DNA of 64,000 bases from an uncultured Lachnospiraceae bacterium. GTDB lineage: Bacteria > Bacillota > Clostridia > Lachnospirales > Lachnospiraceae. The stretch is taken from the NCBI GenBank assembly GCA_944383265.1, contig CALWOX010000004.1, positions 1 through 64,000 of the forward strand. Reading direction: 5' to 3'. The position numbers and the translations under genes are program-made. The notes beneath the pieces are model-generated. The model was given only the letters and a program-made list of their open reading frames with translations. It had not been told where the DNA came from and made no database searches. This document shows positions 44,022-52,365 of the stretch, in pieces; the stretch's first letter is position 1; every line of letters begins with the position of its first letter.

Positions 44022-45083
44022 ATGTCAGAACTTAAATTGAACGATGCTCTGCCCCATAAGCCCCTGTTTAATCCCGAGGGAGACACGGATGTACGTTTAA
44101 GACGAATGATAGGGGGCAACACAACAAATCTTAATGACTTCAACAATATGAAGTATCCCTGGGTGTCCGATTGGTACAGACAGGCCATGAATAATTTCTG
44201 GATACCGGAGGAGATAAACCTTAATCAGGATGTGAAGGATTATCCAAAGCTTGATAAGCACGAGAGGACAGCCTACGACAAGATACTTTCCTTCCTCGTA
44301 TTTCTGGACAGCATCCAGACTGCAAACCTGCCCTGTGTGGGAGAATATATCACGGCAAACGAGGTTAACCTCTGCCTTAACATCCAGACCTTTCAGGAGT
44401 GCGTACATTCACAGTCCTACTCCTATATGCTTGACACTATCTGCTCTCCTGATGAGAGAAATGACATACTCTACCAGTGGAAGACGGATGAGCATCTGTT
44501 AAGGAGAAACGAATTCATAGGAAATATATATAATGAATTCCAGACCAAAAAGGACGCGGGGACCCTTCTTAAGGTGATGATGGGAAACTATATACTTGAG
44601 GGCATATACTTCTATTCGGGATTTATGTTTTTCTATAATCTTGCAAGAAACGGAAAGATGCCCGGAAGCGCACAGGAGATAAGATACATAAACAGAGACG
44701 AAAATACTCACCTCTGGCTTTTCAGAAATATCATAAGAGAGCTTCAGAAGGAGGAACCCGAACTTTTCACCGAGGAGAAAACGGAAGAACTCAGGGAGAT
44801 GATAAAGGAAGGTGTAAGGCAGGAGATAGAATGGGGACACTATGTTATAGGCGACAATATCTCGGGACTTACAAAGCAGATGGTGACCGACTATATCGAA
44901 TATCTCGGAAATCTCAGGTGGACCTCCCTCGGCTATGATGTCATCTATGAGGGTAAGGAAAAGGAGCCTGAGGATATGAAGTGGGTATCGAACTACTCAA
45001 ATGCAAATATGGTAAAGACAGACTTCTTCGAGGCAAAATCCACAGCATATGCAAAGAGTACAGCCTTGGTGGATGATCTGTAG
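44022..45083 (+). CDS. nrdB: Ribonucleoside-diphosphate reductase, class I beta subunit
   Basis: This 353-residue ferritin-like subunit has an Asp ligand in FLVFLDSIQTANL and the ligand/radical segment FQECVHSQSY, which has the ExxH ligands and the Tyr four residues after His. The second half carries IEWGHYVIG. The radical tyrosine is present, so this is a Tyr-radical type rather than a Tyr-less type. ATG 44022 follows GAAAGGA. Oxygen is normally needed to form this radical, which is of interest in an otherwise anaerobe-like genome. Confidence 0.94.
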   Translation: MSELKLNDALPHKPLFNPEGDTDVRLRRMIGGNTTNLNDFNNMKYPWVSDWYRQAMNNFWIPEEINLNQDVKDYPKLDKHERTAYDKILSFLVFLDSIQTANLPCVGEYITANEVNLCLNIQTFQECVHSQSYSYMLDTICSPDERNDILYQWKTDEHLLRRNEFIGNIYNEFQTKKDAGTLLKVMMGNYILEGIYFYSGFMFFYNLARNGKMPGSAQEIRYINRDENTHLWLFRNIIRELQKEEPELFTEEKTEELREMIKEGVRQEIEWGHYVIGDNISGLTKQMVTDYIEYLGNLRWTSLGYDVIYEGKEKEPEDMKWVSNYSNANMVKTDFFEAKSTAYAKSTALVDDL

Positions 45084-45106
45084 CTTTAGTACAGGAGGCA
45101 AAGTAA

Positions 45107-45823
45107 ATGAGCATTGCCGAAAATATAAAAAGAGTTGAAAAAAATATTGAAGACGCCCTTATGAGGTCAGGACGAAAACCGGGAGAGACGAAGCTTATCG
45201 CCGTCTCAAAGACAAAGCCCGTGGAGGATATGCTTTCGGCCTATTCTGAGGGCGTAAGGGACTTTGGAGAAAACTATGTTCAGGAGATAGTTCAAAAATA
45301 CGACAACATCCCTTCTGACGCAAGGCTTCACATGATAGGACATCTCCAGACCAACAAGGTAAAAAAGGTAGTGGGGAGAGTGGCTATGATACATTCTGTG
45401 GATTCCCTTCACCTTGCCGAGGCGATATCCCGGGAATCTTTAAAGCAGGGCATCACAACAGATGTGCTCCTTGAGGTAAATATTGCGGATGAGGCCACAA
45501 AATACGGATTTACAAGAGCTGAGGCCATGGCCGTTGTGCCTGAGATCATGGAGCTTTCAGGCGTGGCTTTAAGAGGACTTATGACTTCGGCCCCCATAAC
45601 TGAGGACCCCGAGACAAACAGGACATACTTCAAGGCCATGAGAGAGCTTCTCTCGGAAATGAGAGAGCTCATGAGACAAAGAGGCACTGCAGAGGAAAAG
45701 CTTCCGACTGAGCTTTCCCTGGGCATGACAGGCGATTATATCGTGGCCGTGGAGGAGGGAGCCACCATGGTAAGAGTCGGAACCGCCATATTCGGGGCGA
45801 GAGACTATTCCTCCAGGGCCTGA
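45107..45823 (+). CDS. yggS: Pyridoxal-phosphate homeostasis protein YggS family
   Basis: This 238-residue alanine-racemase-like single-barrel protein has LIAVSKTKP (PLP-binding Lys), GENYVQEI, HMIGHLQTNKVK and ELSLGMTGDYIVAVEEGATM. It balances free PLP. ATG 45107 lies 24 bp after nrdB, after ACAGGAGG, so it may be co-transcribed with nrd. Confidence 0.93.
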   Translation: MSIAENIKRVEKNIEDALMRSGRKPGETKLIAVSKTKPVEDMLSAYSEGVRDFGENYVQEIVQKYDNIPSDARLHMIGHLQTNKVKKVVGRVAMIHSVDSLHLAEAISRESLKQGITTDVLLEVNIADEATKYGFTRAEAMAVVPEIMELSGVALRGLMTSAPITEDPETNRTYFKAMRELLSEMRELMRQRGTAEEKLPTELSLGMTGDYIVAVEEGATMVRVGTAIFGARDYSSRA

Positions 45824-45860
45824 GCTTGGCCTCAGAGCAGATTAAAAGAATATTTAAAAC

Positions 45861-45892
45861 GGGACTCGAGGATATCCTTCGGGTCCCTTTTT
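45861..45892 (+). terminator. Terminator after yggS
   Basis: GGGACTCGAGG pairs with CCTTCGGGTCCC (with G-U pairs) and is followed by TTTTT. Confidence 0.8.
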
Positions 45893-45963
45893 AAAAAGGA
45901 TTTTACATTATTAACATGCATTTTATTTTGGAAAATAAAGCTTAAAATCAAATTAATCAAGTT

Positions 45964-46029
45964 TTACCTTTATTTTCCGGAATAAAGGTAACCTCTCCGG
46001 TATCCTTATAAAGGCTGAAGGGCCGGAGA
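45964..46029 (+). promoter_or_regulatory. Palindromic operator and leader hairpin before the PHP/ABC genes
   Basis: TTACCTTTATT and AATAAAGGTAA (45964-45991) form a perfect 11-bp inverted repeat around TTCCGG, the size of a repressor site. Directly after it, TCTCCGG (45994) and CCGGAGA (46023) make a second hairpin without a T-run. Both lie 35-100 bp before the PHP gene. The controlling protein is not in the window. Confidence 0.55.
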
Positions 46030-46061
46030 AAAAAAGCTTTGAATTAAAGGAAGGTAAAAAA

Positions 46062-46883
46062 ATGAGAATTAAAGCGGATTTTCACACCCATACAAATTAT
46101 GCGGACGGCCGCAACACTCCTGAGGAGATGATAATTTCAGCTATAAATATGGGCATGGAGGAATACGGAATATCGGAGCACGCCTATATTTCAAATTTTC
46201 CGAATGAGCCCTTCGGAATGACAGCCGGTGATTTTGAAAGGTACAAGGCTGAGCTTTCGGAGCTTAAGGAAAAGTATAAGGGAAAGATAAACTTCCATAT
46301 CGGAACAGAAGTCGACAGCTTCGGCGAGCATTTCAGAGCAGAATATATGATAGGCTCCACTCATCAGATAGAAAAGGACGGAATATTTATAACCGTGGAT
46401 GAGAGCGAGGAAAATCTTCAGAAGGCTGTGGACAGATATTTCGGAGGAGACTGGTACAAGCTTTGCGAGACCTATTACGAGCAGGAAGCAAAGACAGCAG
46501 AGCTCACAGGCTGCGATATCATAGGGCACTTTGACCTGATAACAAAGTTCAATCAGGGAGGAAAGCACTTTGACGAGAGCTGTGATGCATATCTTGAGCC
46601 TGCATTGGCCGCAATGAAGGAGCTTTTAAAGGCGGAGATACCATTTGAGATAAACACAGGGGCCATTTCGAGAGGCTACAGAATGGAGCCATATCCTTCA
46701 AAGATACTTTTAAAGGAGCTTAAGGCTATGGGAGGAATGATAATGATAAATTCCGACAGCCATGCCGACAATACGCTCCTTTACAAATTCGATCAGGCTG
46801 AGAGCCTTGCTCTTTCCTGCGGCTTTGAATACTGTGTCATTCCCGATTTTAATGGAGGATTCAGGAGGATAGAGCTCGGATAA
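46062..46883 (+). CDS. PHP-domain phosphatase, histidinol-phosphatase (HisK/HisJ) type
   Basis: This 273-residue metal-dependent phosphatase has DFHTHTNYADGR (His8, His10), GISEHAY (metal His), IGTEVDSFG, IGSTHQIEKDG, GHFDLITKFN and NSDSHADNT, the full set of PHP metal ligands. In family terms it is nearest to monofunctional histidinol-phosphate phosphatases. No histidine genes are nearby; the neighbours are an ABC importer and another PHP protein, so a role in dephosphorylating an imported phosphoester is as likely. ATG 46062 follows AAAGGAAGG. Confidence 0.8.
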   Translation: MRIKADFHTHTNYADGRNTPEEMIISAINMGMEEYGISEHAYISNFPNEPFGMTAGDFERYKAELSELKEKYKGKINFHIGTEVDSFGEHFRAEYMIGSTHQIEKDGIFITVDESEENLQKAVDRYFGGDWYKLCETYYEQEAKTAELTGCDIIGHFDLITKFNQGGKHFDESCDAYLEPALAAMKELLKAEIPFEINTGAISRGYRMEPYPSKILLKELKAMGGMIMINSDSHADNTLLYKFDQAESLALSCGFEYCVIPDFNGGFRRIELG

Positions 46884-46963
46884 CAGTCCTGCCTTTGATA
46901 GTGCTGTAAGCAAGCGAATAATTCGTTTGAGCAGATATAAAGATAAAACAGGAGAAAATAATT

Positions 46964-48055
46964 ATGAAAAAGAAAGCAGTTTTACTGATTGCCGCTGCGG
47001 CTATGCTGGGACTTGCAGGTTGCTCTTCGGAGCCTGAGACAGCTGCTGTGGACCTTAACAGCATGACAGTTGATGAGATCCTTGCCGAGGCTAAGGAGGA
47101 GGGAAGAGTTGATTCTGTAGGAATGCCTGATACCTGGGCTAACTGGGTGGAGACCTGGGAGGATATAAAGACAGAGTACGGTCTTGAGCATACCGACACA
47201 GATATGTCTTCTGCTGAGGAAATATCACTTTTTGAGTCGGAAAAAGATGATGCCACAAAGGATATCGGCGACGTAGGACAGGCTTTCGGCCCTATAGCAG
47301 AGGAAAAGGGTGTTACTCTTAAATATAAGACAAGCTACTGGGACAGCATTCCCGACTGGGCTAAGGACGACGACGGAGACTGGATAATAGGCTACTACGG
47401 AACTATGACCATGATGACAAATACAAAGATAGTTGATAATCCTCCCAAGTCATTTGCGGATCTTCTTGAGGGCGATTACATGGTTGCTGTAGGAGATGTT
47501 GCGGCAGCCAACCAGGCACAGTTTGCGGTACTTGCGGCAGCTATAGCCATGGGAGGCGACGAGGGAAATATACAGCCCGGACTTGATTTCTTCAGACAGC
47601 TTGCGGAGCAGGGAAGACTTGACCTCGGAGAGTTCTCCATGGCAAGAATTGAAAAGGGCGAGGTAGGAGTTGCATTCCTCTGGGATTACAATGCCCTCGG
47701 CTACAGGGAGCAGTTCCTTGAGAATAACCCTGATGCGGAGTTTGAGATATATGTTCCCGAGGAGGGATCGATACAGAGCGGATACTGCACTATCCTCAAC
47801 AAGTACTCAAAGAGGCCTCATGCCGCAGCCATGGCAAGAGAGTTTATCTTAAGCGATGAGGGACAGATAAACCTTGCAAAGGGTTATGCAAGACCGGTAA
47901 GAGACGTTGAGCTCCCTGAGGAGGTCAAGGCAAAGATGCTCCCCGATGAGCAGTATGAAAACGCCAGAATGGTTGAGGACCAGGAAGCTTGGGATGCGAC
48001 CACAAAGGAGATTGGAACTCTCTGGCAGGAAGAAGTAGTGGCATATGCAAACTAA
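46964..48055 (+). CDS. ABC transporter substrate-binding lipoprotein, iron/sugar-phosphate (AfuA/PotD-like) type
   Basis: This 363-residue protein has a lipoprotein signal (lipobox LAGC, Cys20). It belongs by pattern to the periplasmic-binding type II proteins related to Fe3+-, spermidine- and hexose-phosphate-binding proteins (GYYGTMTMMTNTKIVDNPPK, GEVGVAFLWDYNALGY). ATG 46964 follows CAGGAG. It is first of the five-gene run binding protein, permease, permease, ATPase, PHP phosphoesterase. The ligand cannot be deduced directly; a phosphorylated sugar or phosphodiester is inferred from the PHP genes on both sides. Confidence 0.85.
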   Translation: MKKKAVLLIAAAAMLGLAGCSSEPETAAVDLNSMTVDEILAEAKEEGRVDSVGMPDTWANWVETWEDIKTEYGLEHTDTDMSSAEEISLFESEKDDATKDIGDVGQAFGPIAEEKGVTLKYKTSYWDSIPDWAKDDDGDWIIGYYGTMTMMTNTKIVDNPPKSFADLLEGDYMVAVGDVAAANQAQFAVLAAAIAMGGDEGNIQPGLDFFRQLAEQGRLDLGEFSMARIEKGEVGVAFLWDYNALGYREQFLENNPDAEFEIYVPEEGSIQSGYCTILNKYSKRPHAAAMAREFILSDEGQINLAKGYARPVRDVELPEEVKAKMLPDEQYENARMVEDQEAWDATTKEIGTLWQEEVVAYAN

Positions 48056-48911
48056 GTTAAAGGAAAACATAAAGGGCAGGAAGACATATTTGGCAGCTTT
48101 GCTGCCCTTTATATTATTGGTAGGAATGTTTGAGCTCCTCCCCATAGCCATAACCATAGTGAGAAGCTTCCTCAAGGAAGGCGGGGAATTAGGAGTAACG
48201 CTTGAAAATTACATAAATATCTTTACAAAGCCGCTTTACAGATCGGCTATCACAAACAGCCTTCTCATCTCTGTGGTGTCTGCTGTGATAGGACTCATAG
48301 TGGCATTTATCGGCAGCAAGGCCGCCCATGAGAAAAACGGAAAGGTAAAGAGGATATTCATGAGCATGCTTAACATGGTATCCAACTTTTCGGGAGTGCC
48401 CCTTGCCTTTTCCTTCATAATCCTCTTCGGAAATGCGGGAGTTATAACTATACTGGGGCAGACTCTGGGGATAGAATTCCTTGCGGATTTCCCTCTTTAT
48501 ACTTTTTGGGGACTTCTGCTTACATACATATATTTCCAGATACCCCTTGCAACACTTCTTCTTATACCGGCCTTTGACGCCATAAGAAAGGAGTGGAAGG
48601 AGGCGGTGGCTATTATGGGAGGCACGGAGACGACCTTCTGGACCAAGGTGGGTATACCTGTGCTCATGCCCTCGATACTGGGAACACTTGCCACACTTTT
48701 TTCAAACGCCATATCGGCATACGCCACAGCCTATGCTCTCCTTATGAACAATTACTCCATACTCCCCATAAGGATATCCGAGCAGTTTAAGGGCGACATA
48801 GTGCAAAGACCTGAGTTCGGAAGCGCACTGGCTGTGATACTTATGATACTTATGGTACTTTCGCTTATGATAACAAGAAAGCTCACAAATAAGGTCGAAG
48901 GAGGCAGATAA
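48045..48911 (+). CDS. ABC transporter permease (first)
   Basis: This 288-residue protein has six predicted membrane helices and the binding-protein-dependent permease EAA-like loop KEWKEAVAIMGGTETTFWTK. It starts at ATG 48045, overlapping the end of the binding-protein gene by 11 bp; the overlap implies translational coupling. It forms the channel with the next gene. Confidence 0.9.
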   Translation: MQTKLKENIKGRKTYLAALLPFILLVGMFELLPIAITIVRSFLKEGGELGVTLENYINIFTKPLYRSAITNSLLISVVSAVIGLIVAFIGSKAAHEKNGKVKRIFMSMLNMVSNFSGVPLAFSFIILFGNAGVITILGQTLGIEFLADFPLYTFWGLLLTYIYFQIPLATLLLIPAFDAIRKEWKEAVAIMGGTETTFWTKVGIPVLMPSILGTLATLFSNAISAYATAYALLMNNYSILPIRISEQFKGDIVQRPEFGSALAVILMILMVLSLMITRKLTNKVEGGR

Positions 48912-48915
48912 GATA

Positions 48916-49704
48916 ATGAAAAGCAAAAAAAATACCGGCTCAATGGCAGCCATAATCGTAATAGCTTTGTATCTGATGATCCCTCTGTTTTTCACCTTTT
49001 TGTATTCAATGTTCAGGGAGTGGATGGACATACTCCCCACAGGTTTTACCCTTTCCGCGTATGTGGAGATATTTTCGGATATGAGCTTTTGGGCCTCTAT
49101 AGGAAGGACAGTCATTATTTCTATAGTACCTGTAGTGCTCTGCACCTTTATAGTGCTCCTTGCAATGTATGTGGTGATAGTTTATTGCCCTAAGATAGAC
49201 AAATACATAAAGCTTTTCTGTACCATGCCCTATGCGATACAGGGTGTAATACTTCCCATAAGTGTGCTTTCACTCTATGCATCGGCACCTGCACCCTTCA
49301 ACAACAGGATATTCATGCTTGTGTCCACATACTGCATAGTTGTTCTTCCCTACATTTATCAGGGAATAAGAAACAATCTGAACGGGCTTAACGCCACTAT
49401 GATGATAGAGGCTGCAGAGATGCTGGGAGCGGGACCCTTTTATTCCTTCTTTCATATCATCGTGCCTAATATAATGAACGGAGTGGCGGTCTCAGCCATG
49501 CTTGCCATGTCCATAGTTTTCGGAGACTTCGTTGTAATAAACACCATAGCGGGAGGACATTTCCCCACCGCTCAGATGTATTTGTATGATGTAATGAAAA
49601 AATCAAGCCAGAGGACCTGCGCTATAATAATAGTCCTTTTCTGCGTGACGCTTTGCATATCCTTCTTTGCTTTTATGAGAAGCAGAAAGGGTGAGGAAAA
49701 GTAA
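48916..49704 (+). CDS. ABC transporter permease (second)
   Basis: This 262-residue protein has six predicted membrane helices and the EAA-like loop MMIEAAEMLGAGPFYSFFHI. It starts 4 bp after the first permease. The two permeases and the potA-like ATPase make a complete importer. Confidence 0.9.
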   Translation: MKSKKNTGSMAAIIVIALYLMIPLFFTFLYSMFREWMDILPTGFTLSAYVEIFSDMSFWASIGRTVIISIVPVVLCTFIVLLAMYVVIVYCPKIDKYIKLFCTMPYAIQGVILPISVLSLYASAPAPFNNRIFMLVSTYCIVVLPYIYQGIRNNLNGLNATMMIEAAEMLGAGPFYSFFHIIVPNIMNGVAVSAMLAMSIVFGDFVVINTIAGGHFPTAQMYLYDVMKKSSQRTCAIIIVLFCVTLCISFFAFMRSRKGEEK

Positions 49705-49777
49705 AAGAAACAAAGGATGTTTGAATATAAGGAACAGACCGGAAAAGCCTAATTTGAGATAAACGGAGATATTAGAG

Positions 49778-50785
49778 ATGCCATATATAGAATTTAAAAA
49801 TGTAGATAAATTTTACGGAGACAATCAGGTATTAAAGAGTATATCCCTTTCTGTGGAGAAAGGTGACTTTGTAACGCTCTTAGGCCCTTCGGGCTGTGGA
49901 AAGAGTACGCTCTTAAGATGCCTTGCAGGTCTTGAGACCATTGACGGAGGCTCAATATATCTTGACGGAAAGGATATAACAAAGGTAGCACCCAAAGACA
50001 GAAATATAGGAATGGTATTCCAGCATTACAGCCTTTTCCCCAACATGAATGTGGAGGAAAACATTGCCTTCGGATTAAAGATGCAGAAGCTTCCCGAGGA
50101 CGAGATAAAAAGGAGAGTGGAAGGCGCTGTAAAGATGGTAGAGCTTGAGGGTAAGGAAAAGCAATATCCCTCTCAGCTTTCAGGAGGACAGCAGCAGAGA
50201 GTCGCCCTTGCAAGAAGCATAGTCACGGAGCCCAAGGTGCTTCTCTTGGACGAGCCTTTAAGTGCCATAGATGCAAAGCTCAGGAAGTCCCTCCAGACAG
50301 CCATAAGAAAAATAACGAAGAAAATGGGCCTTACAGCTATATTCGTTACTCACGATCAGGATGAGGCCATGGTAATGTCGGATGTCATACACCTTTTCCA
50401 CGAGGGAAAAATAGAACAGTCGGGAAGCCCTGTTTCGGTTTATACAAGGCCTGTAAGTACCTTTGCAGCAGGCTTTATAGGAAGCTACAACATATTGAAG
50501 CCGGATGAATTTGAAAAGGTCACAGGAGTAGGAGACTTAAACAGGGAGGTGGCTATAAGGCCCGAGACTATATCTATCTCAAAAACGAAGCCCGATGTAA
50601 GTGATGAGATAGCTTTTGAGGGAATAATAAAGGACAATGTTCCCAGAGGAAATGTGCTCAGATATACGGTGGAAACAAACGGGATTGAATATCATGTGGA
50701 TGTGCTTTTCAGAAGCAAGGTCCTCTTTGACAACGGTGAGAAAGTATATATGAGTGTCGCAAAGCATAACTGTATTGAGCTTTAA
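49778..50785 (+). CDS. ABC transporter ATP-binding protein, PotA/FbpC type
   Basis: The protein is 335 residues. The ATPase domain has Walker A GPSGCGKST (36-44), signature LSGGQQQRVALARS, Walker B VLLLDEPLSAID and switch His in FVTHDQDEA. From about 240 a C-terminal TOBE-like regulatory domain follows (VAIRPETISISKTK). This build is typical of importers for polyamines, iron or sugar phosphates. ATG 49778 lies 73 bp after the permease gene. Confidence 0.93.
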   Translation: MPYIEFKNVDKFYGDNQVLKSISLSVEKGDFVTLLGPSGCGKSTLLRCLAGLETIDGGSIYLDGKDITKVAPKDRNIGMVFQHYSLFPNMNVEENIAFGLKMQKLPEDEIKRRVEGAVKMVELEGKEKQYPSQLSGGQQQRVALARSIVTEPKVLLLDEPLSAIDAKLRKSLQTAIRKITKKMGLTAIFVTHDQDEAMVMSDVIHLFHEGKIEQSGSPVSVYTRPVSTFAAGFIGSYNILKPDEFEKVTGVGDLNREVAIRPETISISKTKPDVSDEIAFEGIIKDNVPRGNVLRYTVETNGIEYHVDVLFRSKVLFDNGEKVYMSVAKHNCIEL

Positions 50786-50837
50786 GCCCGGTATAAAGAA
50801 GAGCATGGCTTTAGTACTTTATTAACAGGAGAAAAAT

Positions 50838-51824
50838 ATGATAAAGGATCAGAAGGCATTTTTATCAGAAGGAAAATTTTATAAGGGAAATCTTCATAGC
50901 CATACCACAAACTCAGACGGAAAGCTCAGCTGCGCCGAGTCTGTAAAGATGTTTAAGGAGCACGGATACAGCTTTCTGTGCTTTTCCGAACATGATTATT
51001 ATACAGATTACAGAAGTGAATTTGACTGTGAGGACTTCATAATTCTCCCGGGGATAGAAGCTTCTGTAATATTGCTTGAGGAAAATTCCGAAAGAAGGCT
51101 TAAGGTCCATCATATCCACGGAATATTGGGGACTGAGGAGATGGTCAAAAAAGCAGGGGACAAGGCCTTTAAGGACAATGAAAGAGTGGCTCCGAGGATA
51201 ATGAGAGGAAGCTGGGACGGTCAGAGGGAGGCGGACAGGCTGTGCGGCTACCTTAGGGAGAGAGGCTGCATAACTATGTATAATCATCCTGTTTGGTCAA
51301 GAGTTGAGCCTGAGGAGTTTATAAATACAAAGGGACTGTGGGCTCTCGAGATATTTAACTATGACACGGTAAACGAGAGCAATACCGGCTATGACAGTGT
51401 AAGTTGGGATCTTTTCTTGAGAAGAGGAACGAGAATAAACGCTACCGCCACAGACGACAATCACAATGAGGGACTTTTTGATGATTCCTGCGGAGGTTGG
51501 ATCATGGTAAAGGCCGAAGAGCTTTCTCACGAGGCTATAGTTAAAAATATGATCGAGGGTAATTACTATTCATCTTCAGGCCCTGAGATATACAGCTGGG
51601 AGATAAAGGACGGCGTGGCAAGAGTCGAGTGTTCCGATGTATACAGGATAGATTTCTTTGTGGGAAATCATGTAAACGACGGAAGAGCTGTGCTCTCAGG
51701 CGACTTTGAAAAGACCATCAGTTCTGCAGAGTACAGGCTTAAGGGTGATGAGGATTACATCAGAGTCCAGTGTACAGACAAGTATGGAAGGACAGCATGG
51801 AGCAATCCTTTTTATGAAGATTAA
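50838..51824 (+). CDS. PHP-domain phosphoesterase
   Basis: This 328-residue protein has PHP motifs NLHSHTTNSDG (His20, His22), FSEHDYYTD, ILPGIEASV, HHIHGI, YNHPVWSR and ATDDNHNEG. After the catalytic part (about 1-250) a beta-rich C-terminal part follows (YRIDFFVGNHVNDGRAVLSG). It differs from the histidinol-phosphatase group and resembles PHP phosphodiesterases. Last gene of the importer run, with a terminator at 51865, so it probably acts on the imported compound. Confidence 0.8.
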   Translation: MIKDQKAFLSEGKFYKGNLHSHTTNSDGKLSCAESVKMFKEHGYSFLCFSEHDYYTDYRSEFDCEDFIILPGIEASVILLEENSERRLKVHHIHGILGTEEMVKKAGDKAFKDNERVAPRIMRGSWDGQREADRLCGYLRERGCITMYNHPVWSRVEPEEFINTKGLWALEIFNYDTVNESNTGYDSVSWDLFLRRGTRINATATDDNHNEGLFDDSCGGWIMVKAEELSHEAIVKNMIEGNYYSSSGPEIYSWEIKDGVARVECSDVYRIDFFVGNHVNDGRAVLSGDFEKTISSAEYRLKGDEDYIRVQCTDKYGRTAWSNPFYED

Positions 51825-51864
51825 ACTTGTTACAAATAATATAAAGGAATTTGAAAAGCCGGAG

Positions 51865-51885
51865 GAAGCCTTCGGGCTTCTTTTT
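51865..51885 (+). terminator. Terminator of the importer operon
   Basis: GAAGCC-TTCG-GGCTTC is a tight tetraloop hairpin followed by TTTTT. Confidence 0.85.
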
Positions 51886-51920
51886 CATATGCTTACAAAA
51901 AATATTAATAAGAAACGAAA

Positions 51921-51960
51921 GAACAAAAATAAAGGCGATAAGACTGTTATCCTATCGCCT
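51921..51960 (-). terminator. Terminator of the tRNA-Arg gene
   Basis: Read on the minus strand, AGGCGATA and TATCGCCT form an 8-bp stem followed by TTTATTTTTG, just after the tRNA. Confidence 0.75.
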
Positions 51961-51964
51961 CTGA

Positions 51965-52038
51965 TGCACCCGAGAAGGCTCGAACTCCCAACCTTTCGGT
52001 CCGTAGCCGAACGCTCTATCCAATTGAGCTACGAGTGC
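51965..52038 (-). tRNA. tRNA-Arg (anticodon ACG)
   Basis: The minus strand folds as a complete 74-nt cloverleaf: acceptor GCACTCG/CGGGTGC, D-arm with AGCTCAATTGGATAGAGC, anticodon stem TTCGG/CCGAA around loop CTACGGA (anticodon ACG, read as ICG for CGN codons) and T-loop TTCGAGC. The discriminator base is A and CCA is not encoded. It lies alone between two convergent or divergent protein genes. Confidence 0.95.
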
Positions 52039-52234
52039 ATGCTTCCTTAAAAGCAAATTATATTATAGAGAAGTCATCAGGCATTGTCAAGATGTTTTTA
52101 AATTTATTTATCCTGAATGTCCTCACGACAGATGAATTTATTACCTGTATTTATGAATACAGAAAAGCAGATGAATGCATAAAATCAAATGTATTTATGC
52201 TAAGGACAAAATTGCAGAATTGTCTTTTTTTAGC

Positions 52235-52266
52235 TTGAAACCCCGGTTATGATATATTAATATAAT
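52235..52266 (+). promoter_or_regulatory. Promoter of the threonine aldolase/recJ pair
   Basis: TTGAAA (52235-52240) is followed after 17 bases by TAATAT (52258-52263); a perfect TATAAT overlaps at 52261-52266. The leader to the start codon is about 95 bases and very A/T-rich. Confidence 0.6.
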
Positions 52267-52365
52267 CTTTGAAATAACGTATAAAAATATAAAAGACAAG
52301 AAAAACAATATATAAAAAATATATTTGAGAATTATATGAATAATCATATATCGGAGGGCTATGCT

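Noticed and set aside
46062-46883. Assignment as histidine-biosynthesis hisK
   Set aside because: The protein fits the family, but no his genes are near and the genomic context points to an importer-linked role, so no gene symbol is given.
51706-52050. Frame across the end of the PHP gene, terminator and tRNA
   Set aside because: It overlaps a terminator hairpin and the tRNA-Arg gene and has no family features.
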